Assembly (NCBI GenBank): GCA_023052935.1
Contig: CM041292.1
Span: 86,349,169-86,413,168 of the forward strand
Direction of reading: 5' to 3'
Source: Piezodorus guildinii
Taxonomy: Eukaryota > Arthropoda > Insecta > Hemiptera > Pentatomidae
Length of the DNA stretch: 64,000 nt
The first letter of the stretch is position 1; each line of letters begins with the position of its first letter. Below the pieces are notes generated by a model. That model did no database searches and was not told the origin of the DNA. It was given only the letters and a program-made list of their open reading frames with translations. The position numbers were made by a program, and so were the translations under genes. This document shows, piece after piece, positions 22,267-32,820 of this stretch.

Positions 22267-23995
22267 CCTTAAAAAGTAAATTAATTGGTATCTTTAAACA
22301 ATATATAGAATATATTTACTGAAACCATTGAATTTCTTTTCTAAAGGTTTTATGTTTACTAATCCCAATAGGCATGCAGGGGAAGATTAAAGTAAACAAG
22401 TAATACATTATTATTATTATTATTATTAGCTTATACATATACAATTAATTTAACTATGCCTGAGAACACTGAGGGATTTCATATAGTTAATCTTGCCAAA
22501 CAATATTACAATAAAAGGTTACCTCATGACTCTTGGTCGGCTGGCGAAGGTGGATATTGTCTCAGGCGTCCTTTCTAGGCTCTCAGACCTCCAGCTGCTC
22601 TCTGACCTCCGACGGACCTCTCCTCTTCTTGTAGTTGGAACTCGACTGTTCTCTCTTTGGACTTCCACTCTCTGTTTCTTGAGGATGGAACACCCTCGTC
22701 ACTTCTGTTCTTTACCACTGTACCATATTTTGGAAATTGCCGAACTCTTCTCAGACAAAGTGAGGCGGGGCTGATATGGGAAGTGCCCAGTCCAGGCTTT
22801 GTCCACCCCAGTAGCTGGGTTTAGGAAGTTCTTGGGGTATCGTGAGCTGCCACGGAAAATTCCAAGAGGGGTAGGTACTCACCTTTTTAACTTTGATGAA
22901 AAAAAATTATTTTTTTGTTTTATGAGTAACAATTGGGAGATTGCAATATTTGTAATAGAGGACCGACCCTTCCTACGATACATTCATAAGATACGGATCC
23001 AAATATTAATAATCCATTGTCGTTTCGGACAATAGATATTTATTTATTTTTTAACATTTAAACAATTAAACGACTTTATTATTTTATTAGTAAAGGATAT
23101 GTAAAATAAGATATAAACCCTGTTGGAATTTTATTAACCATTCATCCTCCGCGGACCTTCTTAAAAATCTAGGCCCGGAGCGGGACCGGATGAACCGTGA
23201 TTTAGTTGTGGTCCTAACTGTCCTCGTTTCGTGCACTGCCATCTTATTTATTGCTCACATTCCTTTTTCCGTTTATTGAATTTTTCGGTTAGATTAACGT
23301 CCCTTGGAAGATTTAAGAGGAGACGCATCCTAGTGTCTCACGTGGGCGTTTATGTTACAGCTTTGTCAGCTATTTCTTTTTGATGCCCTCGCCTTGTTTT
23401 AAATATTTTTAAACCAGAACATTTTGTTATTTTTTTTTCAATCCAAGCGTTGTATTTAGTTCCGACACGTAGCTTATAGAGCTATATCGTTCTTATTTAT
23501 AAATTCTGAACTGAAGTGTAAACGTAACTTTTCAAGGACTTATTTCATTTTTTTATATTTAGATATCTTATAAAATACAAAAAATGATGGTATATATTAC
23601 ACATTCAATGGTGCATCATTCTGTTATAATAATAGAAAAAAAATATTGTATTTTTTTTTAGGTGGCTTGATGCACCGAGGCCTTTTTTGTACCACTTTCA
23701 TTTTCCTCTTATATAAATTATTATGAATATGTTTTCTTTTAAATGCATTTTTATTCATTATTATTTCATTCGGGATTCGGTGTATGGTTAAAAGTTATAT
23801 TTTTATATCATTAGTCTCCAGTAGTATTTTTTTTTTTGAATTTCAGAAAATAATTATTCTTTTGACGTATTGATGACTCCATTAGAATTTTTAAATGGTC
23901 ACTGGTGTTCGGAAAATCATATAAAAATTTTCATATACGTTGTTCATATAAGCACATGTTTAATAGTTGGTTGACGTATTATCTACATATATACA
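22267..23995. other. Non-coding; GC-richer island at 22500-22880
   Basis: The island and a second one at about 23140-23350 stand out from the AT-rich surroundings. Neither encodes a domain I recognise, and I found no second copy here. They may be degraded repeats or non-coding exonic sequence. Confidence 0.3.
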
Positions 23996-24239
23996 TTTTT
24001 TACTTTCACTTACCTATGTATGAAATATATAGTAAGGGAAAATATTGCGATCGTGAACATTTTCGAATTCCAGTTATCAACGGAAATACACGTTTTAGGG
24101 TCCCCTGAGTCTAAATAACCAAGTCCTGCAAAAAGGTCTGTGTGTGTGTGTGGTAACTCCCGCAATTTATTTTTTTTTATTTATATTTTTATGAGAAGCC
24201 TATAAAACTTAGTGATTATTTTAGATAATAATATAATAA

Positions 24240-25366
24240 ACTAGCTGTTACCAGCGACTTCGTCCGCGCACATTTCTGTTATTATGATCGGGATTTAGCA
24301 GTTTTTAAAAGAATATATTTTAAAGAACTTCTTTGTAAATGATATTTTTAGTTTTATTCTCTTGTGGCAGAAGAACGGATTTTTTCCGCAACCCGATCTT
24401 GACAACGCGACTTAAACAATGAGCTTTGAAAATATTCGGAATTCACTATCATTATGTAATTTACTTGCTTTGAGTTATTATTTCTGTTTTTAAAGATTTG
24501 TTACTCACTTTATAATGTTAAGAGGAAGGTATACATTAGACGAACCCAAAAATCACGACAATAGTCATTTTATATTATTTATTTATTTAACGGTTTCAAC
24601 GTTAATTTACGAAATATATAAAAATGCGAGTGTCAAAAGTATATGGAATTAAGTGGTTTCCGTTTTAGGAACTTAGTGAGAATTTGAACATTTGAAACCA
24701 TTAAACAATAGGATGTCCTAAATTGGACAGATTGTAATATCAATAAAGAATTGTTTCTAAAAAAACAAAACAAAAAAAACAATAGGATTTCCGATTTAAA
24801 CAACAAAACGATTTCCGACTTTTGACACTGAATGATCTGGTAATTTTACAAAATTAATTGTTTAATCTTGAAAAATAATATAAACATTTCGGTTATCTGG
24901 TTAGTAATTTGGCTTTATGGAAGTCTCTTTTAAAGATTTATGAATTAAAAAGGATTATATAAATTAATAGTTGTGAAATTAAATGAAAAGAAATAGAAAT
25001 TCGGAATAGTGTTGACACTCACTATAGTTGACAGTGTGAAAACATTCTTGACGTAAATCGATCCCTATCCCCTGTGATTAATTAATTGTTACGACAAAAT
25101 ATAATTCAACATGAAATTATATTATGTTAAAATTTAAAGGTAAATCATTTGGAATCATTGGGATGCGAGTCTATATCCTCCGTTTTTCCACATTTTCCAC
25201 TGATTCTTCACTCCTATTGGTCGCAGCGTGATGCTATATAGCCTATAGCCTTCCTCGATAAATGGACTATCCAACACAAAAAGAATTGTTCAATTCAAAC
25301 CAGTAGTTTTTGAGATTAGCGCGTTCAAACAAACAAACTCTTCAGCTTTATAATATTAGTATAGAT
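24240..25366. mobile_element. Insect-type repeat with ACTAGCTGTTACC / AATATTAGTATAGA ends
   Basis: Starts ACTAGCTGTTACCAGCGACT and ends TTTATAATATTAGTATAGA, after AACCAGTAGTTTTTGAGATT and a run of CAAACAAACAAAC. These terminal phrases are familiar from a repeat found in many insect genomes, but I do not assign it a class. Joining the flanks restores the H-family sequence seen at 30050-30080, so this copy inserted into H copy A. It carries its own insertion at 24715-24776. No coding potential is seen. Confidence 0.6.
24715..24776 (+). mobile_element. 62-bp LINE 3' stub with perfect 12-bp TSD
   Basis: A minimal retrotransposition product. The sequence GTCCTAAATTGGACAGATTG resembles the 3' UTR end of LINE copy 1 (TGTCCAAATTGGGACAGATT). 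It is followed by AATAAAG and an A-rich tail and is bounded by AAACAATAGGAT at 24703-24714 and 24777-24788. The LINE machinery evidently copied only about 45 bases before integration. Confidence 0.85.
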
Positions 25367-25420
25367 TATGTAATAAAACACATGTTTCTATAGGTATTAC
25401 ATTTAATTATTGATTTATGT

Positions 25421-25650
25421 TTGTTTGTTTATTTATTTAACGTCACTTTATGCTACTATGGCTAATCGGACAATGCTACAGTGGGAGTCCTAAATTTTCC
25501 CTATCCAGGTTTTATTAGGATAGGGATCTTATCTTACGAGTACCTGTCATCGCACAGGCTCGGGACCACCTTTTAACGTGCCCTCCGAAGGACGGCATAA
25601 CTAAGGATTTTTTACTCCCATTAAAAAATCCTAGGACCACCTGCGGGTTT
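25421..25650 (-). mobile_element. SINE family 2, truncated at the B box
   Basis: Family 2 body and tail in minus orientation. On the minus strand it starts AAACCCGCAGGTGGTCC, so the A box and most of the B box are missing. It lies directly downstream of the Gag-only retroposon on the same strand, and inside that unit's TSD. It may be a later insertion or part of a chimeric transcript. Confidence 0.75.
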
Positions 25651-25672
25651 AATAATTGTTCTTCACATATTT

Positions 25673-25674
<2 letters not shown>

Positions 25675-25726
<52 letters not shown>
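25675..25726. repeat. (TA)n microsatellite
   Basis: About 26 TA units in the 3' region of the Gag-only retroposon. The second Gag-only copy has a T run at the corresponding place (37397-37411). Confidence 0.9.
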
Positions 25727-25729
<3 letters not shown>

Positions 25730-25765
25730 GCACTATACTCGTATTTCACTTAAGGTGTTATTCAT

Positions 25766-27780
25766 TAATGGGTTCACAGTCAAAGGATTTCGTTATAGTT
25801 GATTTGGAACGACGATCTGTCAGAGATTTTTTAGCATTAACTAACATATTCTTTAGACCTTCTATATCGCTTGTGAATTCTTCAACTGATTTACCCAAAT
25901 TATTAGAATTCGAGAACATTCCCATAAATTGTACCATATCATTAAACGAGATGCGGTACTTTTGGTTTTTTCTTTGTGGACTGTCGGGCTTCCTCAAGAT
26001 TTACAATGTAATGAGTATTGTTTTTTTAAAGTTTTTTTTTTTATAAACAGATTGGGTAGCTGTCATTGGAGGAAAATGTTCGAAATTTTGTATGTTTTCA
26101 CTTTCATCTTGGGGATCTATTGTTAATTAAGCTCCATAGTGGGTATAGAGGAAGGAGAAGGATTTAAGTGGCATCGTTTGCCGCCTGAAACAGACGTCGG
26201 TAGTAATATTAAATTGTCAACATTCAAAGCCGTATCTTTGAAGAGTTTATTTTCAATATTTTTGCTATGAATTGAGTTGCCATGGTTACCTGGTTGGCCT
26301 TACCTGGCAGTTTGTCTTCTTTGATTTCGGCTATGGTTTTTGAATTGTCATGGTAACCGGTTAGTGTTGGCTGTACTGTCACACTATTGGGGAGGGATCA
26401 CTTGTAGCTGGGTGGCTAGCGTAACAGCCTCCCATGCTAAAGGTCATGGGTTCAAACCCGCAGGTGGTCCTGGGATTTTTTAATAGGAGTAAAAAATCCT
26501 TAGTTACGCCGTCCTTCGGAGGGGACGTTAAAAGGTGGCCCCGAGCCTGCGCGATGTCAGGTACTCGTTAAAGATCCCTATCCTAATAAAACCTGGATAG
26601 GCAAAATTTAGAACTCCCACTGTAGCATCGTCCGATTAGCCATAGTAGCATAAAGTGACGTTAAATAAATAAACAAAAAAAACTATTGGGGATCGTATGG
26701 TTAGGTGTATCTAATAGGGAATGGTTGGCATTTATTTGTTTACTATTATTGTTTATGTTGGGATTTAAATTATTGAATCTATTTTCACTACTTTGACGTT
26801 TTTGAATATTATTGTCATTTTCACTCTCGGAGCAATCAGTATCTACTCAATCGGAGCAATCACGTATCTACGTGACCAGGTTGTTTACATATAAAACAGG
26901 TTAAATTATCTTCAGCAAGAAACATTCGGTAGGAAACATTGTCTTGCTCTATTAGTAGAGATGATGGAATCTTACTGAGGTCCTCAGGTGGTACTTGCCG
27001 TCGAAAACTAAATGCATGGGCCAGCCGTGGGTCTTGGTACCCAGCCCTGAGGGAATGCATGGCGGAGACTAATTTGAGGCCTAACCTATGTAGTTCGTTT
27101 TCGGTTGTCTCATGAGGAATTGAAGGGCAAGCATTTGAGATAATTATACGCTTAGCTGGATTAATTAGTCTTTTTTTGATAATTTCTTTATTATCTATAA
27201 GAATCGACTTATGATTCTTCAAAAGGCGGTCTACTGCATCTTTGCTATTTAAATGAATTCAAAATCGAGGGTTTAAAATTCAAGAAGTATAACGAATGAA
27301 TCTGGAGTCTATTAGGGCTGCGATTTCGAAAACATACTCTTTTTGCTTTATACCGGGAAATGTTTGTAAAACTATTGCATTTTCTCGTTTAGAAAAACTT
27401 TCTGTGGCGATTGCTTTGGCATAACTGATGGATTTGTCTGTAGGGTTGAGGTTAAGTTGGTCTTGCAGGGCATTACTTTTTGAGCTATTTTCCTATTTTT
27501 TTCTGAATTTTCGGTGACATAGCATCTAAAGAAAGTAGAGACATTTTAGGGGCTGATATATCGATACAAAGCCAAAAGCTCTGGGCGGCTATTAGTGATG
27601 TGTTACAACACTTACTTCTTTTGGATATCTCAATTTCCTATTAAATAATGAAACACACTCACTTAGATTGTCTAAATCGCACAAAATAAAGTTCATAACA
27701 TCATAATTAACAATTTTAAACTATAAAAACGTTGAGACTGACCTGAAGCGTGTCTTCATTATTAGAGTCCCGAACAGCTG
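25766..27780 (-). pseudogene. Gag-only retroposon, copy A (broken ORF1-like gene)
   Basis: A Gag-like ORF unrelated in sequence to the LINE Gags above, read on the minus strand with several frameshifts. The best stretch (26860-27222) contains NPAKRIIISNACPSIPHETT, HAFSFRRQVPPEDLSKIPSS and, at its end, CFICKQPGHV. That is a single CX2CX4H... zinc knuckle, broken here by a local duplication and stop. The C-terminal part is at 25758-25997. After the Gag stop comes only a short AT-rich 3' region. No endonuclease or RT follows, in this copy or in copy B (37430-39480), so the family looks non-autonomous, like ORF1-only LINEs. It is interrupted by the SINE at 26394-26681. Confidence 0.7.
26394..26681 (+). 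mobile_element. tRNA-derived SINE, family 2 (reference copy)
   Basis: 288 bp. It has an A box TAGCTGGGTGG, a B box GGTTCAAACCC, a body of about 200 bp and the tail TTAAATAAATAAACAAAAAA. An 11-bp perfect TSD ACTATTGGGGA lies at 26383-26393 and 26682-26692. The homologous Gag copy B carries the empty site near 38527-38541 (CACTATGGGGGATCGTAT), which shows directly that this is an insertion and dates it after the two Gag copies separated. Confidence 0.93.
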
Positions 27781-27907
27781 GTTTTACATTTAAATAATTC
27801 TTTAATGGTTTCACTCATTTTTATCTCTTTCTGTATTTAAAAATTCTTTAATCTATTTTAAAAACGGAGGTAAGTGAAAGTCGTGTGTTGCACGCACCAG
27901 ATTTTTT

Positions 27908-28249
27908 CAATGAATTAGTAATACTTTAAATAAATGATGTAAGGAAATATCATTTTTGACTGCTTTTACGTATTAAATAAAAAATCTAAAATTTTAATAA
28001 TTGTATTCCAGTTACTATAATTATTCTTTTCATTTTCAGGTGAGCTCATTTTCTGTTTCCATTAAATTGTTAGTCGGTGAGTCTTTTTTTTTTTTTTTTA
28101 ATATACTATATGTTTGTATACAAACTGACTTTTTAACAAACTATGTATATTTGTTAATATTGGTTATTTAGTATTCAGTGGAGCATCAAAAACTATACAT
28201 TTAGAGTATAAATTATAGTTTCTAATTTTGTATAAATTGGAATATTTCA
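27908..28249. other. AT-rich, no gene recognised
   Basis: Spacer between H copy A and a LINE fragment. A T run lies at 28086-28099. Confidence 0.4.
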
Positions 28250-28560
28250 GAGCTATGAACTTAGCAATTTCAATCGAAATAAATTTATTTATGTACTTGG
28301 AGATACTCACAGTTTCAGACACAGCCACAGAATATTATAAAATATTTCATGACAAACTGACTTACAACATGAACCCATCGGCCCAAACACTTAAATCGTA
28401 CACGAACCCGTACGTACAACCCACCCCGACGACATTTGAGGCGGTGGCCTAGAGATGCCTTGCTTTAACTGACTTTCGGAAGTCATCATATTTGCTTATT
28501 GCAAATTTTTTTTTTTTTTCAGATAGCAAATAACATTAAAGTCAAACAAAAAACGATTGT
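28250..28560 (+). pseudogene. LINE RT C-terminal fragment, family c
   Basis: Encodes SDTATEYYKIFHDKLTYNMN and SAQTLKSYTNPY, aligning with the family c end at 13420-13593. A frameshift falls just before the terminal RRWPRDA. The 3' side (GCTTATTGCAAA) also matches the 13.6-kb copy. No TSD was identified. It is more diverged than the 13-kb fragment. Confidence 0.7.
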
Positions 28561-29330
28561 AAATAAAATTTATGTACTTAGAGTATAATTAGTATTAATA
28601 TAATGTTATTAGTTTTTATTTATTTTATATTAAAACTAAATATCTTATTAATGAAAAGATGATCGAATTTTAACAAATGTGAGTTGTTAAAGTAGAATCT
28701 AGTCACTATATTATTATGGAGTTTTTTTTGGATTCATATCTGTCTTTTATATTTTTTTAAATATTGTTCAGTTTATTTTCGGGATAGATTTTTCTATTGC
28801 ATAATTGTTTTTTTTTCTCTTCTTCAAATTCAAGCTTTCAATTGGTTGATGGAGTCATTGAGCACATCAAGAGTTATAAAGTGGCTGTAATCAAGGCAAT
28901 CTTTTCCTCATCAATCAGAAATCACCTTGTCATTTTTCGAAACTGCTACTTTGAAAGGGGTTTTGCGATTATTTCTAGCTTATCTACCTTGTTAAAGTTA
29001 TTATTATTTCAGTATTTGAGTAAGACATTATTATTTTTTTTTTAACCTGCGCCCAAATTTAGAGGCTTTCACTAGAAGATGAAAGCTTGAATTTTTAAAC
29101 TTATTTTTATTAGACCGGGATAATTATTGGGATAGATGTATGAATTGGCAATTGCAAATTACAATTGTTTGCAACTTAAATTTTAAAAAAATGTCAAATA
29201 TTATCGTATTTATGGTATAATTTTTATTTCTTGGTGCGAAGTATTTCTCCCACAGTAAAGTAATGGTTATTATCCGGATGCAAATTATGGTTTGACTGCA
29301 ATTTCGTCAAGAGTTTACAATTATATACAG
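28561..29330. other. AT-rich, no gene recognised
   Basis: Only short ORFs without domain similarity are present. Confidence 0.4.
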
Positions 29331-30225
29331 TTTTACTTTCACATACTATATATAGTAAGGGGAAGTATTGCGATCGTGAAAATTTTCGAATTCCAGTTTT
29401 CAACGGAAATACACGTTTTAGGGTCCCTGAGTCCAAATAACCAAGTCACGCAAAAAGGTCTTTGTGTGGTAACTCCCGGGCGGAAACAGTTAGTCCTATG
29501 ATAATGAAATTTCATATTTAAGACAACTATACGCCCGAGACGTTACAAAACTTTTTTCATCAAAATGAACTTACCAGAAGAGGCACTTTATACCATGCAT
29601 TTTGCACCTTTTTTCGATTTTTTCGAAAACGGTTCCGACGGTTTTGATTAAACTCGCTATATCGATGTAAAATTTAATGGGCTTTAGTATCATGTAGGTT
29701 TTATTCTGATTAAAATGGTCTGACAGGGCTTAGATGCCGATATTTTAAATTTTCTTTCCCTAAAGCACCTTTGATTTTGTAGATTCAATAAAAATAACTA
29801 TATTATCTTGTTACCACTGATGAAAAACAGGTAAATATATAAATTGAATAAATTAGATACCAAACTAAAGGAGAAAACAGAAAAAGTATTTTTTTAATGC
29901 AATTTTTCGTTTTTGAACATAAGAGCAGTAATATACATGTATGATATACCGTTGGAAAGCTAAAGATTTTTGAAAAAATATTATCTCATACACAAGGTTT
30001 TAAAAGTTAATAGAGAGTGATGAAATGAACATAAAACTAACTGATTATATTAGATAATAATATAATAGATTTTCTAATAAAACACTTGTTTCTATATAAA
30101 TTCAATTTAATTAATTTCTTAATAGTTTCACGTATTTTTATCTCTAACTGTTTTTGAAAATTCTTTCTTTGATTTTAAAAATGGAGATAAGTGAAAGTCG
30201 TGTGTTGCCCGCACCAGATTTTTTT
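29331..30225 (+). mobile_element. Repeat family H, copy C (uninterrupted)
   Basis: Begins TTTTACTTTCACATACTATA and ends GGAGATAAGTGAAAGTCGTG, then GCCCGCACCAGATTTTTTT. It is about 895 bp without Gag or SINE. Phrases shared with the other copies include GGAAGTATTGCGATCGTGAA, GACAACTATACGCCCGAGAC, GCCGATATTTTAAATTTTCT and TATACCGTTGGAAAGCTAAA. It has no ORF of note. It serves as the reference for what copies A and B looked like before insertion. Confidence 0.7.
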
Positions 30226-30595
30226 AAGCTCCATTCATCAAACGAAGAAATAGATACAATATTACAAATATGTACACGCATAAATGACCTTATAATGCAC
30301 GAAAGTACACGTATTTTAAGGAACAAATATAAACAGTTGTGCGCTGTATGCGCTTTTTCGCTTATGAGTTAGAAAAACTCTTCTTATATCAATTTTTTAT
30401 TATCAGTAATACATTAATTTTATCATCCAATCTTTTATCATCATTTTACAACGTTTCTACAAGTACTTTTAGAAAAGAAGATAATAAACAAATAGGAAGA
30501 GTAAGGCAGGATTATGGTACACCAGTTAAGGATTGAGATAGAAATGTAGCGTTGGAATATTAAAGGTGTTAGGTATGGTGAAAGAATAATAGTGT

Positions 30596-30845
30596 ACATA
30601 TAATTAGTTGACCGTTGAGAATTACTGGAAGGAATTGGTCCGGGTAACTAAATGAAACAACTAAATAGTTTCATTTCATTGATACAATTAAAAAGTTTGC
30701 TAACAACTAAACTGTTTATGGTGACCTATGAAAATTCAAGTTTCCATTGGCCCACAATACACCCTATGATGACCCACAATGTGGGTCGTTACGTTGGCAG
30801 ACAATAAATAGTTGAAACTATTTAGTTGTTTCATTTACTGACCGC
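30596..30845. repeat. MITE-like element with perfect 23-bp inverted repeat
   Basis: AAATGAAACAACTAAATAGT and three further bases at 30650-30672 are repeated exactly in inverted orientation at 30814-30836. The loop of about 140 bases contains a smaller palindrome, GACCCACAATGTGGGTC. The flank TTAGTTGACCGTTGAGAATT and the right arm both recur, in a different relative arrangement, at 62865-62970. A short non-autonomous DNA element is the likeliest reading. Confidence 0.6.
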
Positions 30846-31027
30846 AAACCGTACTAATTTGATCCAAAAATAGTAAAATGTTAAGATTTTGACAATTTAA
30901 ATGAGGATGAAGACAAAAAGTTATATTATGATTTAAGAGTTCAAGGTATGTAATAATAATATGATGAATTACGTTTTAAAAAATTAGATTAAATGATGAT
31001 GGTTTTAGAAAAATTATTACAGGATAC

Positions 31028-31053
31028 CTGATGATGAGGCCATAGCCTCGAAA
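31028..31053 (+). ncRNA. Hammerhead-like core (candidate)
   Basis: CTGATGA, one extra T, then a perfect 5-bp stem GAGGC/GCCTC with loop CATA, then GAAA. The order CTGATGA-stem II-GAAA is that of the hammerhead ribozyme core, known from Penelope-like and other retroelement ends. Against it: the extra T at the base of stem II and no convincing stems I and III or cleavage site. It is a candidate only. Confidence 0.25.
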
Positions 31054-31179
31054 TATTGTAAAATTATGTTGAAAGATTATATGATATAATTAGTATATCA
31101 TTGATGTAAAAAGAGTTGTTCTATTTTTGGATTATATGAAATATCTTTTTCTGTATATATTTTTATTTTTTTTTTAAAG

Positions 31180-31935
31180 TTAAAGGAAAACTATTAATTC
31201 AAATTGAAGTTCCTTGTCGTACATTAAGTAAAACGGTTCCATTACCGTGACGCCCTTTGAGCTGGAACCAAGGAAAGAGGAGTATTAATACTGGACTAGG
31301 AGGTGAGGAACTGAAAATGGCGCCCGGACACTGACAAATTATCCCTAGACAGAGATATCAGTTTGGACGTAAACAGCTGAATCAGGGCGGAGGGTCTTGT
31401 CCTCGCCGGCTGTCAGGACCCCGGTAGTAATGGATACGGGAGTACTCCCGACCAACTTGGTCCCGCCATGGATCCACTCATTGTTAGCTATTTTCGGCCC
31501 TAGCGGCTGTCAAGCTCAATCACGGCTCTCGGCGAAATCTAACGCTAGCTCCGGCTTTAACAAGTGCCTTCCTTTTTGTAACTTGTAGTATTAACTTTGC
31601 TAATTATTTTAGACAGTATTACGCTCAGTGCGTATCCTGGCCAAATTGGTCACTCTGATTCCATGAAATCTAAATAGTAATTCTAGAGGTATTTGTCATA
31701 TTAACTCACTACTTTTATATATTTTATCATTATATATTACATATATCACTTTTTATATTAAAATAAATAAATATAGACAATAAAATTTAAAATGACAAAT
31801 TACTTTTACATACCTATATACCATTTCTATAAGGAAAAGTAAATAAAAAGCAGAATAGTGGCAGGAACTAGATGTCTATACGATCGACAATAGGCGCTCC
31901 GATACAACAGTTTGTCCAAAAAAGCAAAACTTGTT
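31180..31935. other. GC-richer non-coding block, then AT-rich sequence
   Basis: 31230-31590 is clearly richer in G+C than its surroundings and includes the palindrome CGGGAGTACTCCCG. I find no coding or RNA-gene signature. It may be a repeat, but no second copy lies in this window. Confidence 0.3.
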
Positions 31936-32275
31936 ATATGTAAAAGTAGTAAGACCGGTCGTTTTATATGGCAGTGTGACTTTGACTATGACCAAGAAAA
32001 ACATGAAAGCTCTGCTGGTTTGGAAGAAAAGAGTCCTCAGCAAAATGTTTGTAGCCCTCATATAACGAGATTAAAGCAAGGTCGAACTAAAGAAATAATA
32101 CCATGGCCACATAGCCGTAGCATTCCTGATAAAAGAATACTGGGTCATGTTAAAAGTATGGATCAATTTGACTGCCCAAAATAGTGCTGAAAAGTATAAC
32201 AGTAGTACCGTTAATTTGATTTAACGGGCATCGTCAAAGACCTGATGAAGATTGGGATCAGGATGAACTGCGCAA
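31936..32275 (+). pseudogene. Old RT C-terminal fragment (RTE-like type)
   Basis: Reads YVKVVRPVVLYGSVTLTMTK and KALLVWKKRVLSKMF in one frame. In another it reads KRILGHVKSMD. This matches the order R-P-V-x-L-Y-G-S, L-x-x-W-x-R-x-x-L-R-K, then L-G-H-V-x-R-M-D found at the C-terminus of endonuclease-RT ORFs common in invertebrates. Several stops and frameshifts show it is long dead. It directly adjoins the fragment at 32325. Confidence 0.65.
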
Positions 32276-32324
32276 AGATAGATAATATTGTACAGATCTT
32301 TCAGAAAGAAAACAAGAGGTTTTA

Positions 32325-32820
32325 CTCTGGAAGATGTAAAACGACATCTTCCAAAGAACGTTATGTACCTGGACGTGACTCTAGACATGCATCTAACCTT
32401 TTCCAGCCGTATCCGGCAGAGACAAGCAATCTCGATCGAAGTCGTATAGGCCATCTGCTCACTTCGCCGCAGCTCTCGCTTCGCCTAAAATTACGAATTT
32501 ACAAGGCCATCATCAGGCCCACTCTTTTCTATGGTACGCAGCTACTTCATCAACTCTATAAAACTACCCTTCAGAGACTGCAGAGCTTCCAGAACGCTGT
32601 CCTTTGGCGGATAGTCAAAGAAACCTCGCTCCAAGCAGCAAGAAACGCCACAATCTATGAGAAGCCCCAGGTACGCTCGGTGCCTGAGTTTATAGACCGG
32701 AAGCACATCAAGTTCTTTGATGGGCTGAAGGACTCTGGGTACCCTCGTTTCAGAGATATAACACCTCCACCCAGCCCTGAGAGGTGGCAGACGTCGAGGG
32801 AAGTGGTCTGGAATCGGTAA
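32325..32820 (+). pseudogene. RT C-terminal fragment of another LINE (jockey/R1-like)
   Basis: One frame gives YLDVTLDMHLTFSSRIRQRQ. After a frameshift, the longest frame gives LRLKLRIYKAIIRPTLFYGT, LQRLQSFQNAVLWRIVKETS and a stop at 32818-32820. The order YLGV-x-LD, YK-x-IRP-x-x-YG and LQ-x-x-Q-N-x-x-LR is standard for jockey/R1-like RT tails. It is more diverged from the window's LINEs than families b and c are. Confidence 0.7.

Larger units (their letters stand above)
23996..27907 (+). mobile_element. Repeat family H, copy A (host of nested insertions)
   Basis: The left end TTTTACTTTCACTTACCT (23997-24014) and right end GGAGGTAAGTGAAAGTCGTG form a 14-bp subterminal inverted repeat (ACTTTCACTTACCT / AGGTAAGTGAAAGT). 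The right end continues to GCACGCACCAGATTTTTT. The H sequence of roughly 0.7-0.9 kb is interrupted by a repeat at 24240-25366 and by a block of Gag-only retroposon plus SINE at 25412-27784. The latter is flanked by an imperfect TSD, TTACATTTAATTATT at 25397-25411 and TTACATTTAAATAATT at 27785-27800. Uninterrupted H copies lie at 29331-30225 and 61942-62627. The class of H is unknown. Confidence 0.65.

Noticed and set aside
22493..22774. 93-codon ORF in a GC-richer island
   Set aside because: The composition is unusual for the region, but the translation shows no known domain, and the reading frame could be open by chance in GC-richer DNA.
32245..32820. 191-codon ORF as a single gene
   Set aside because: It joins the tail of one dead RT fragment to a frameshifted fragment of another LINE. 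The RT motifs before and after the shift are in different frames.
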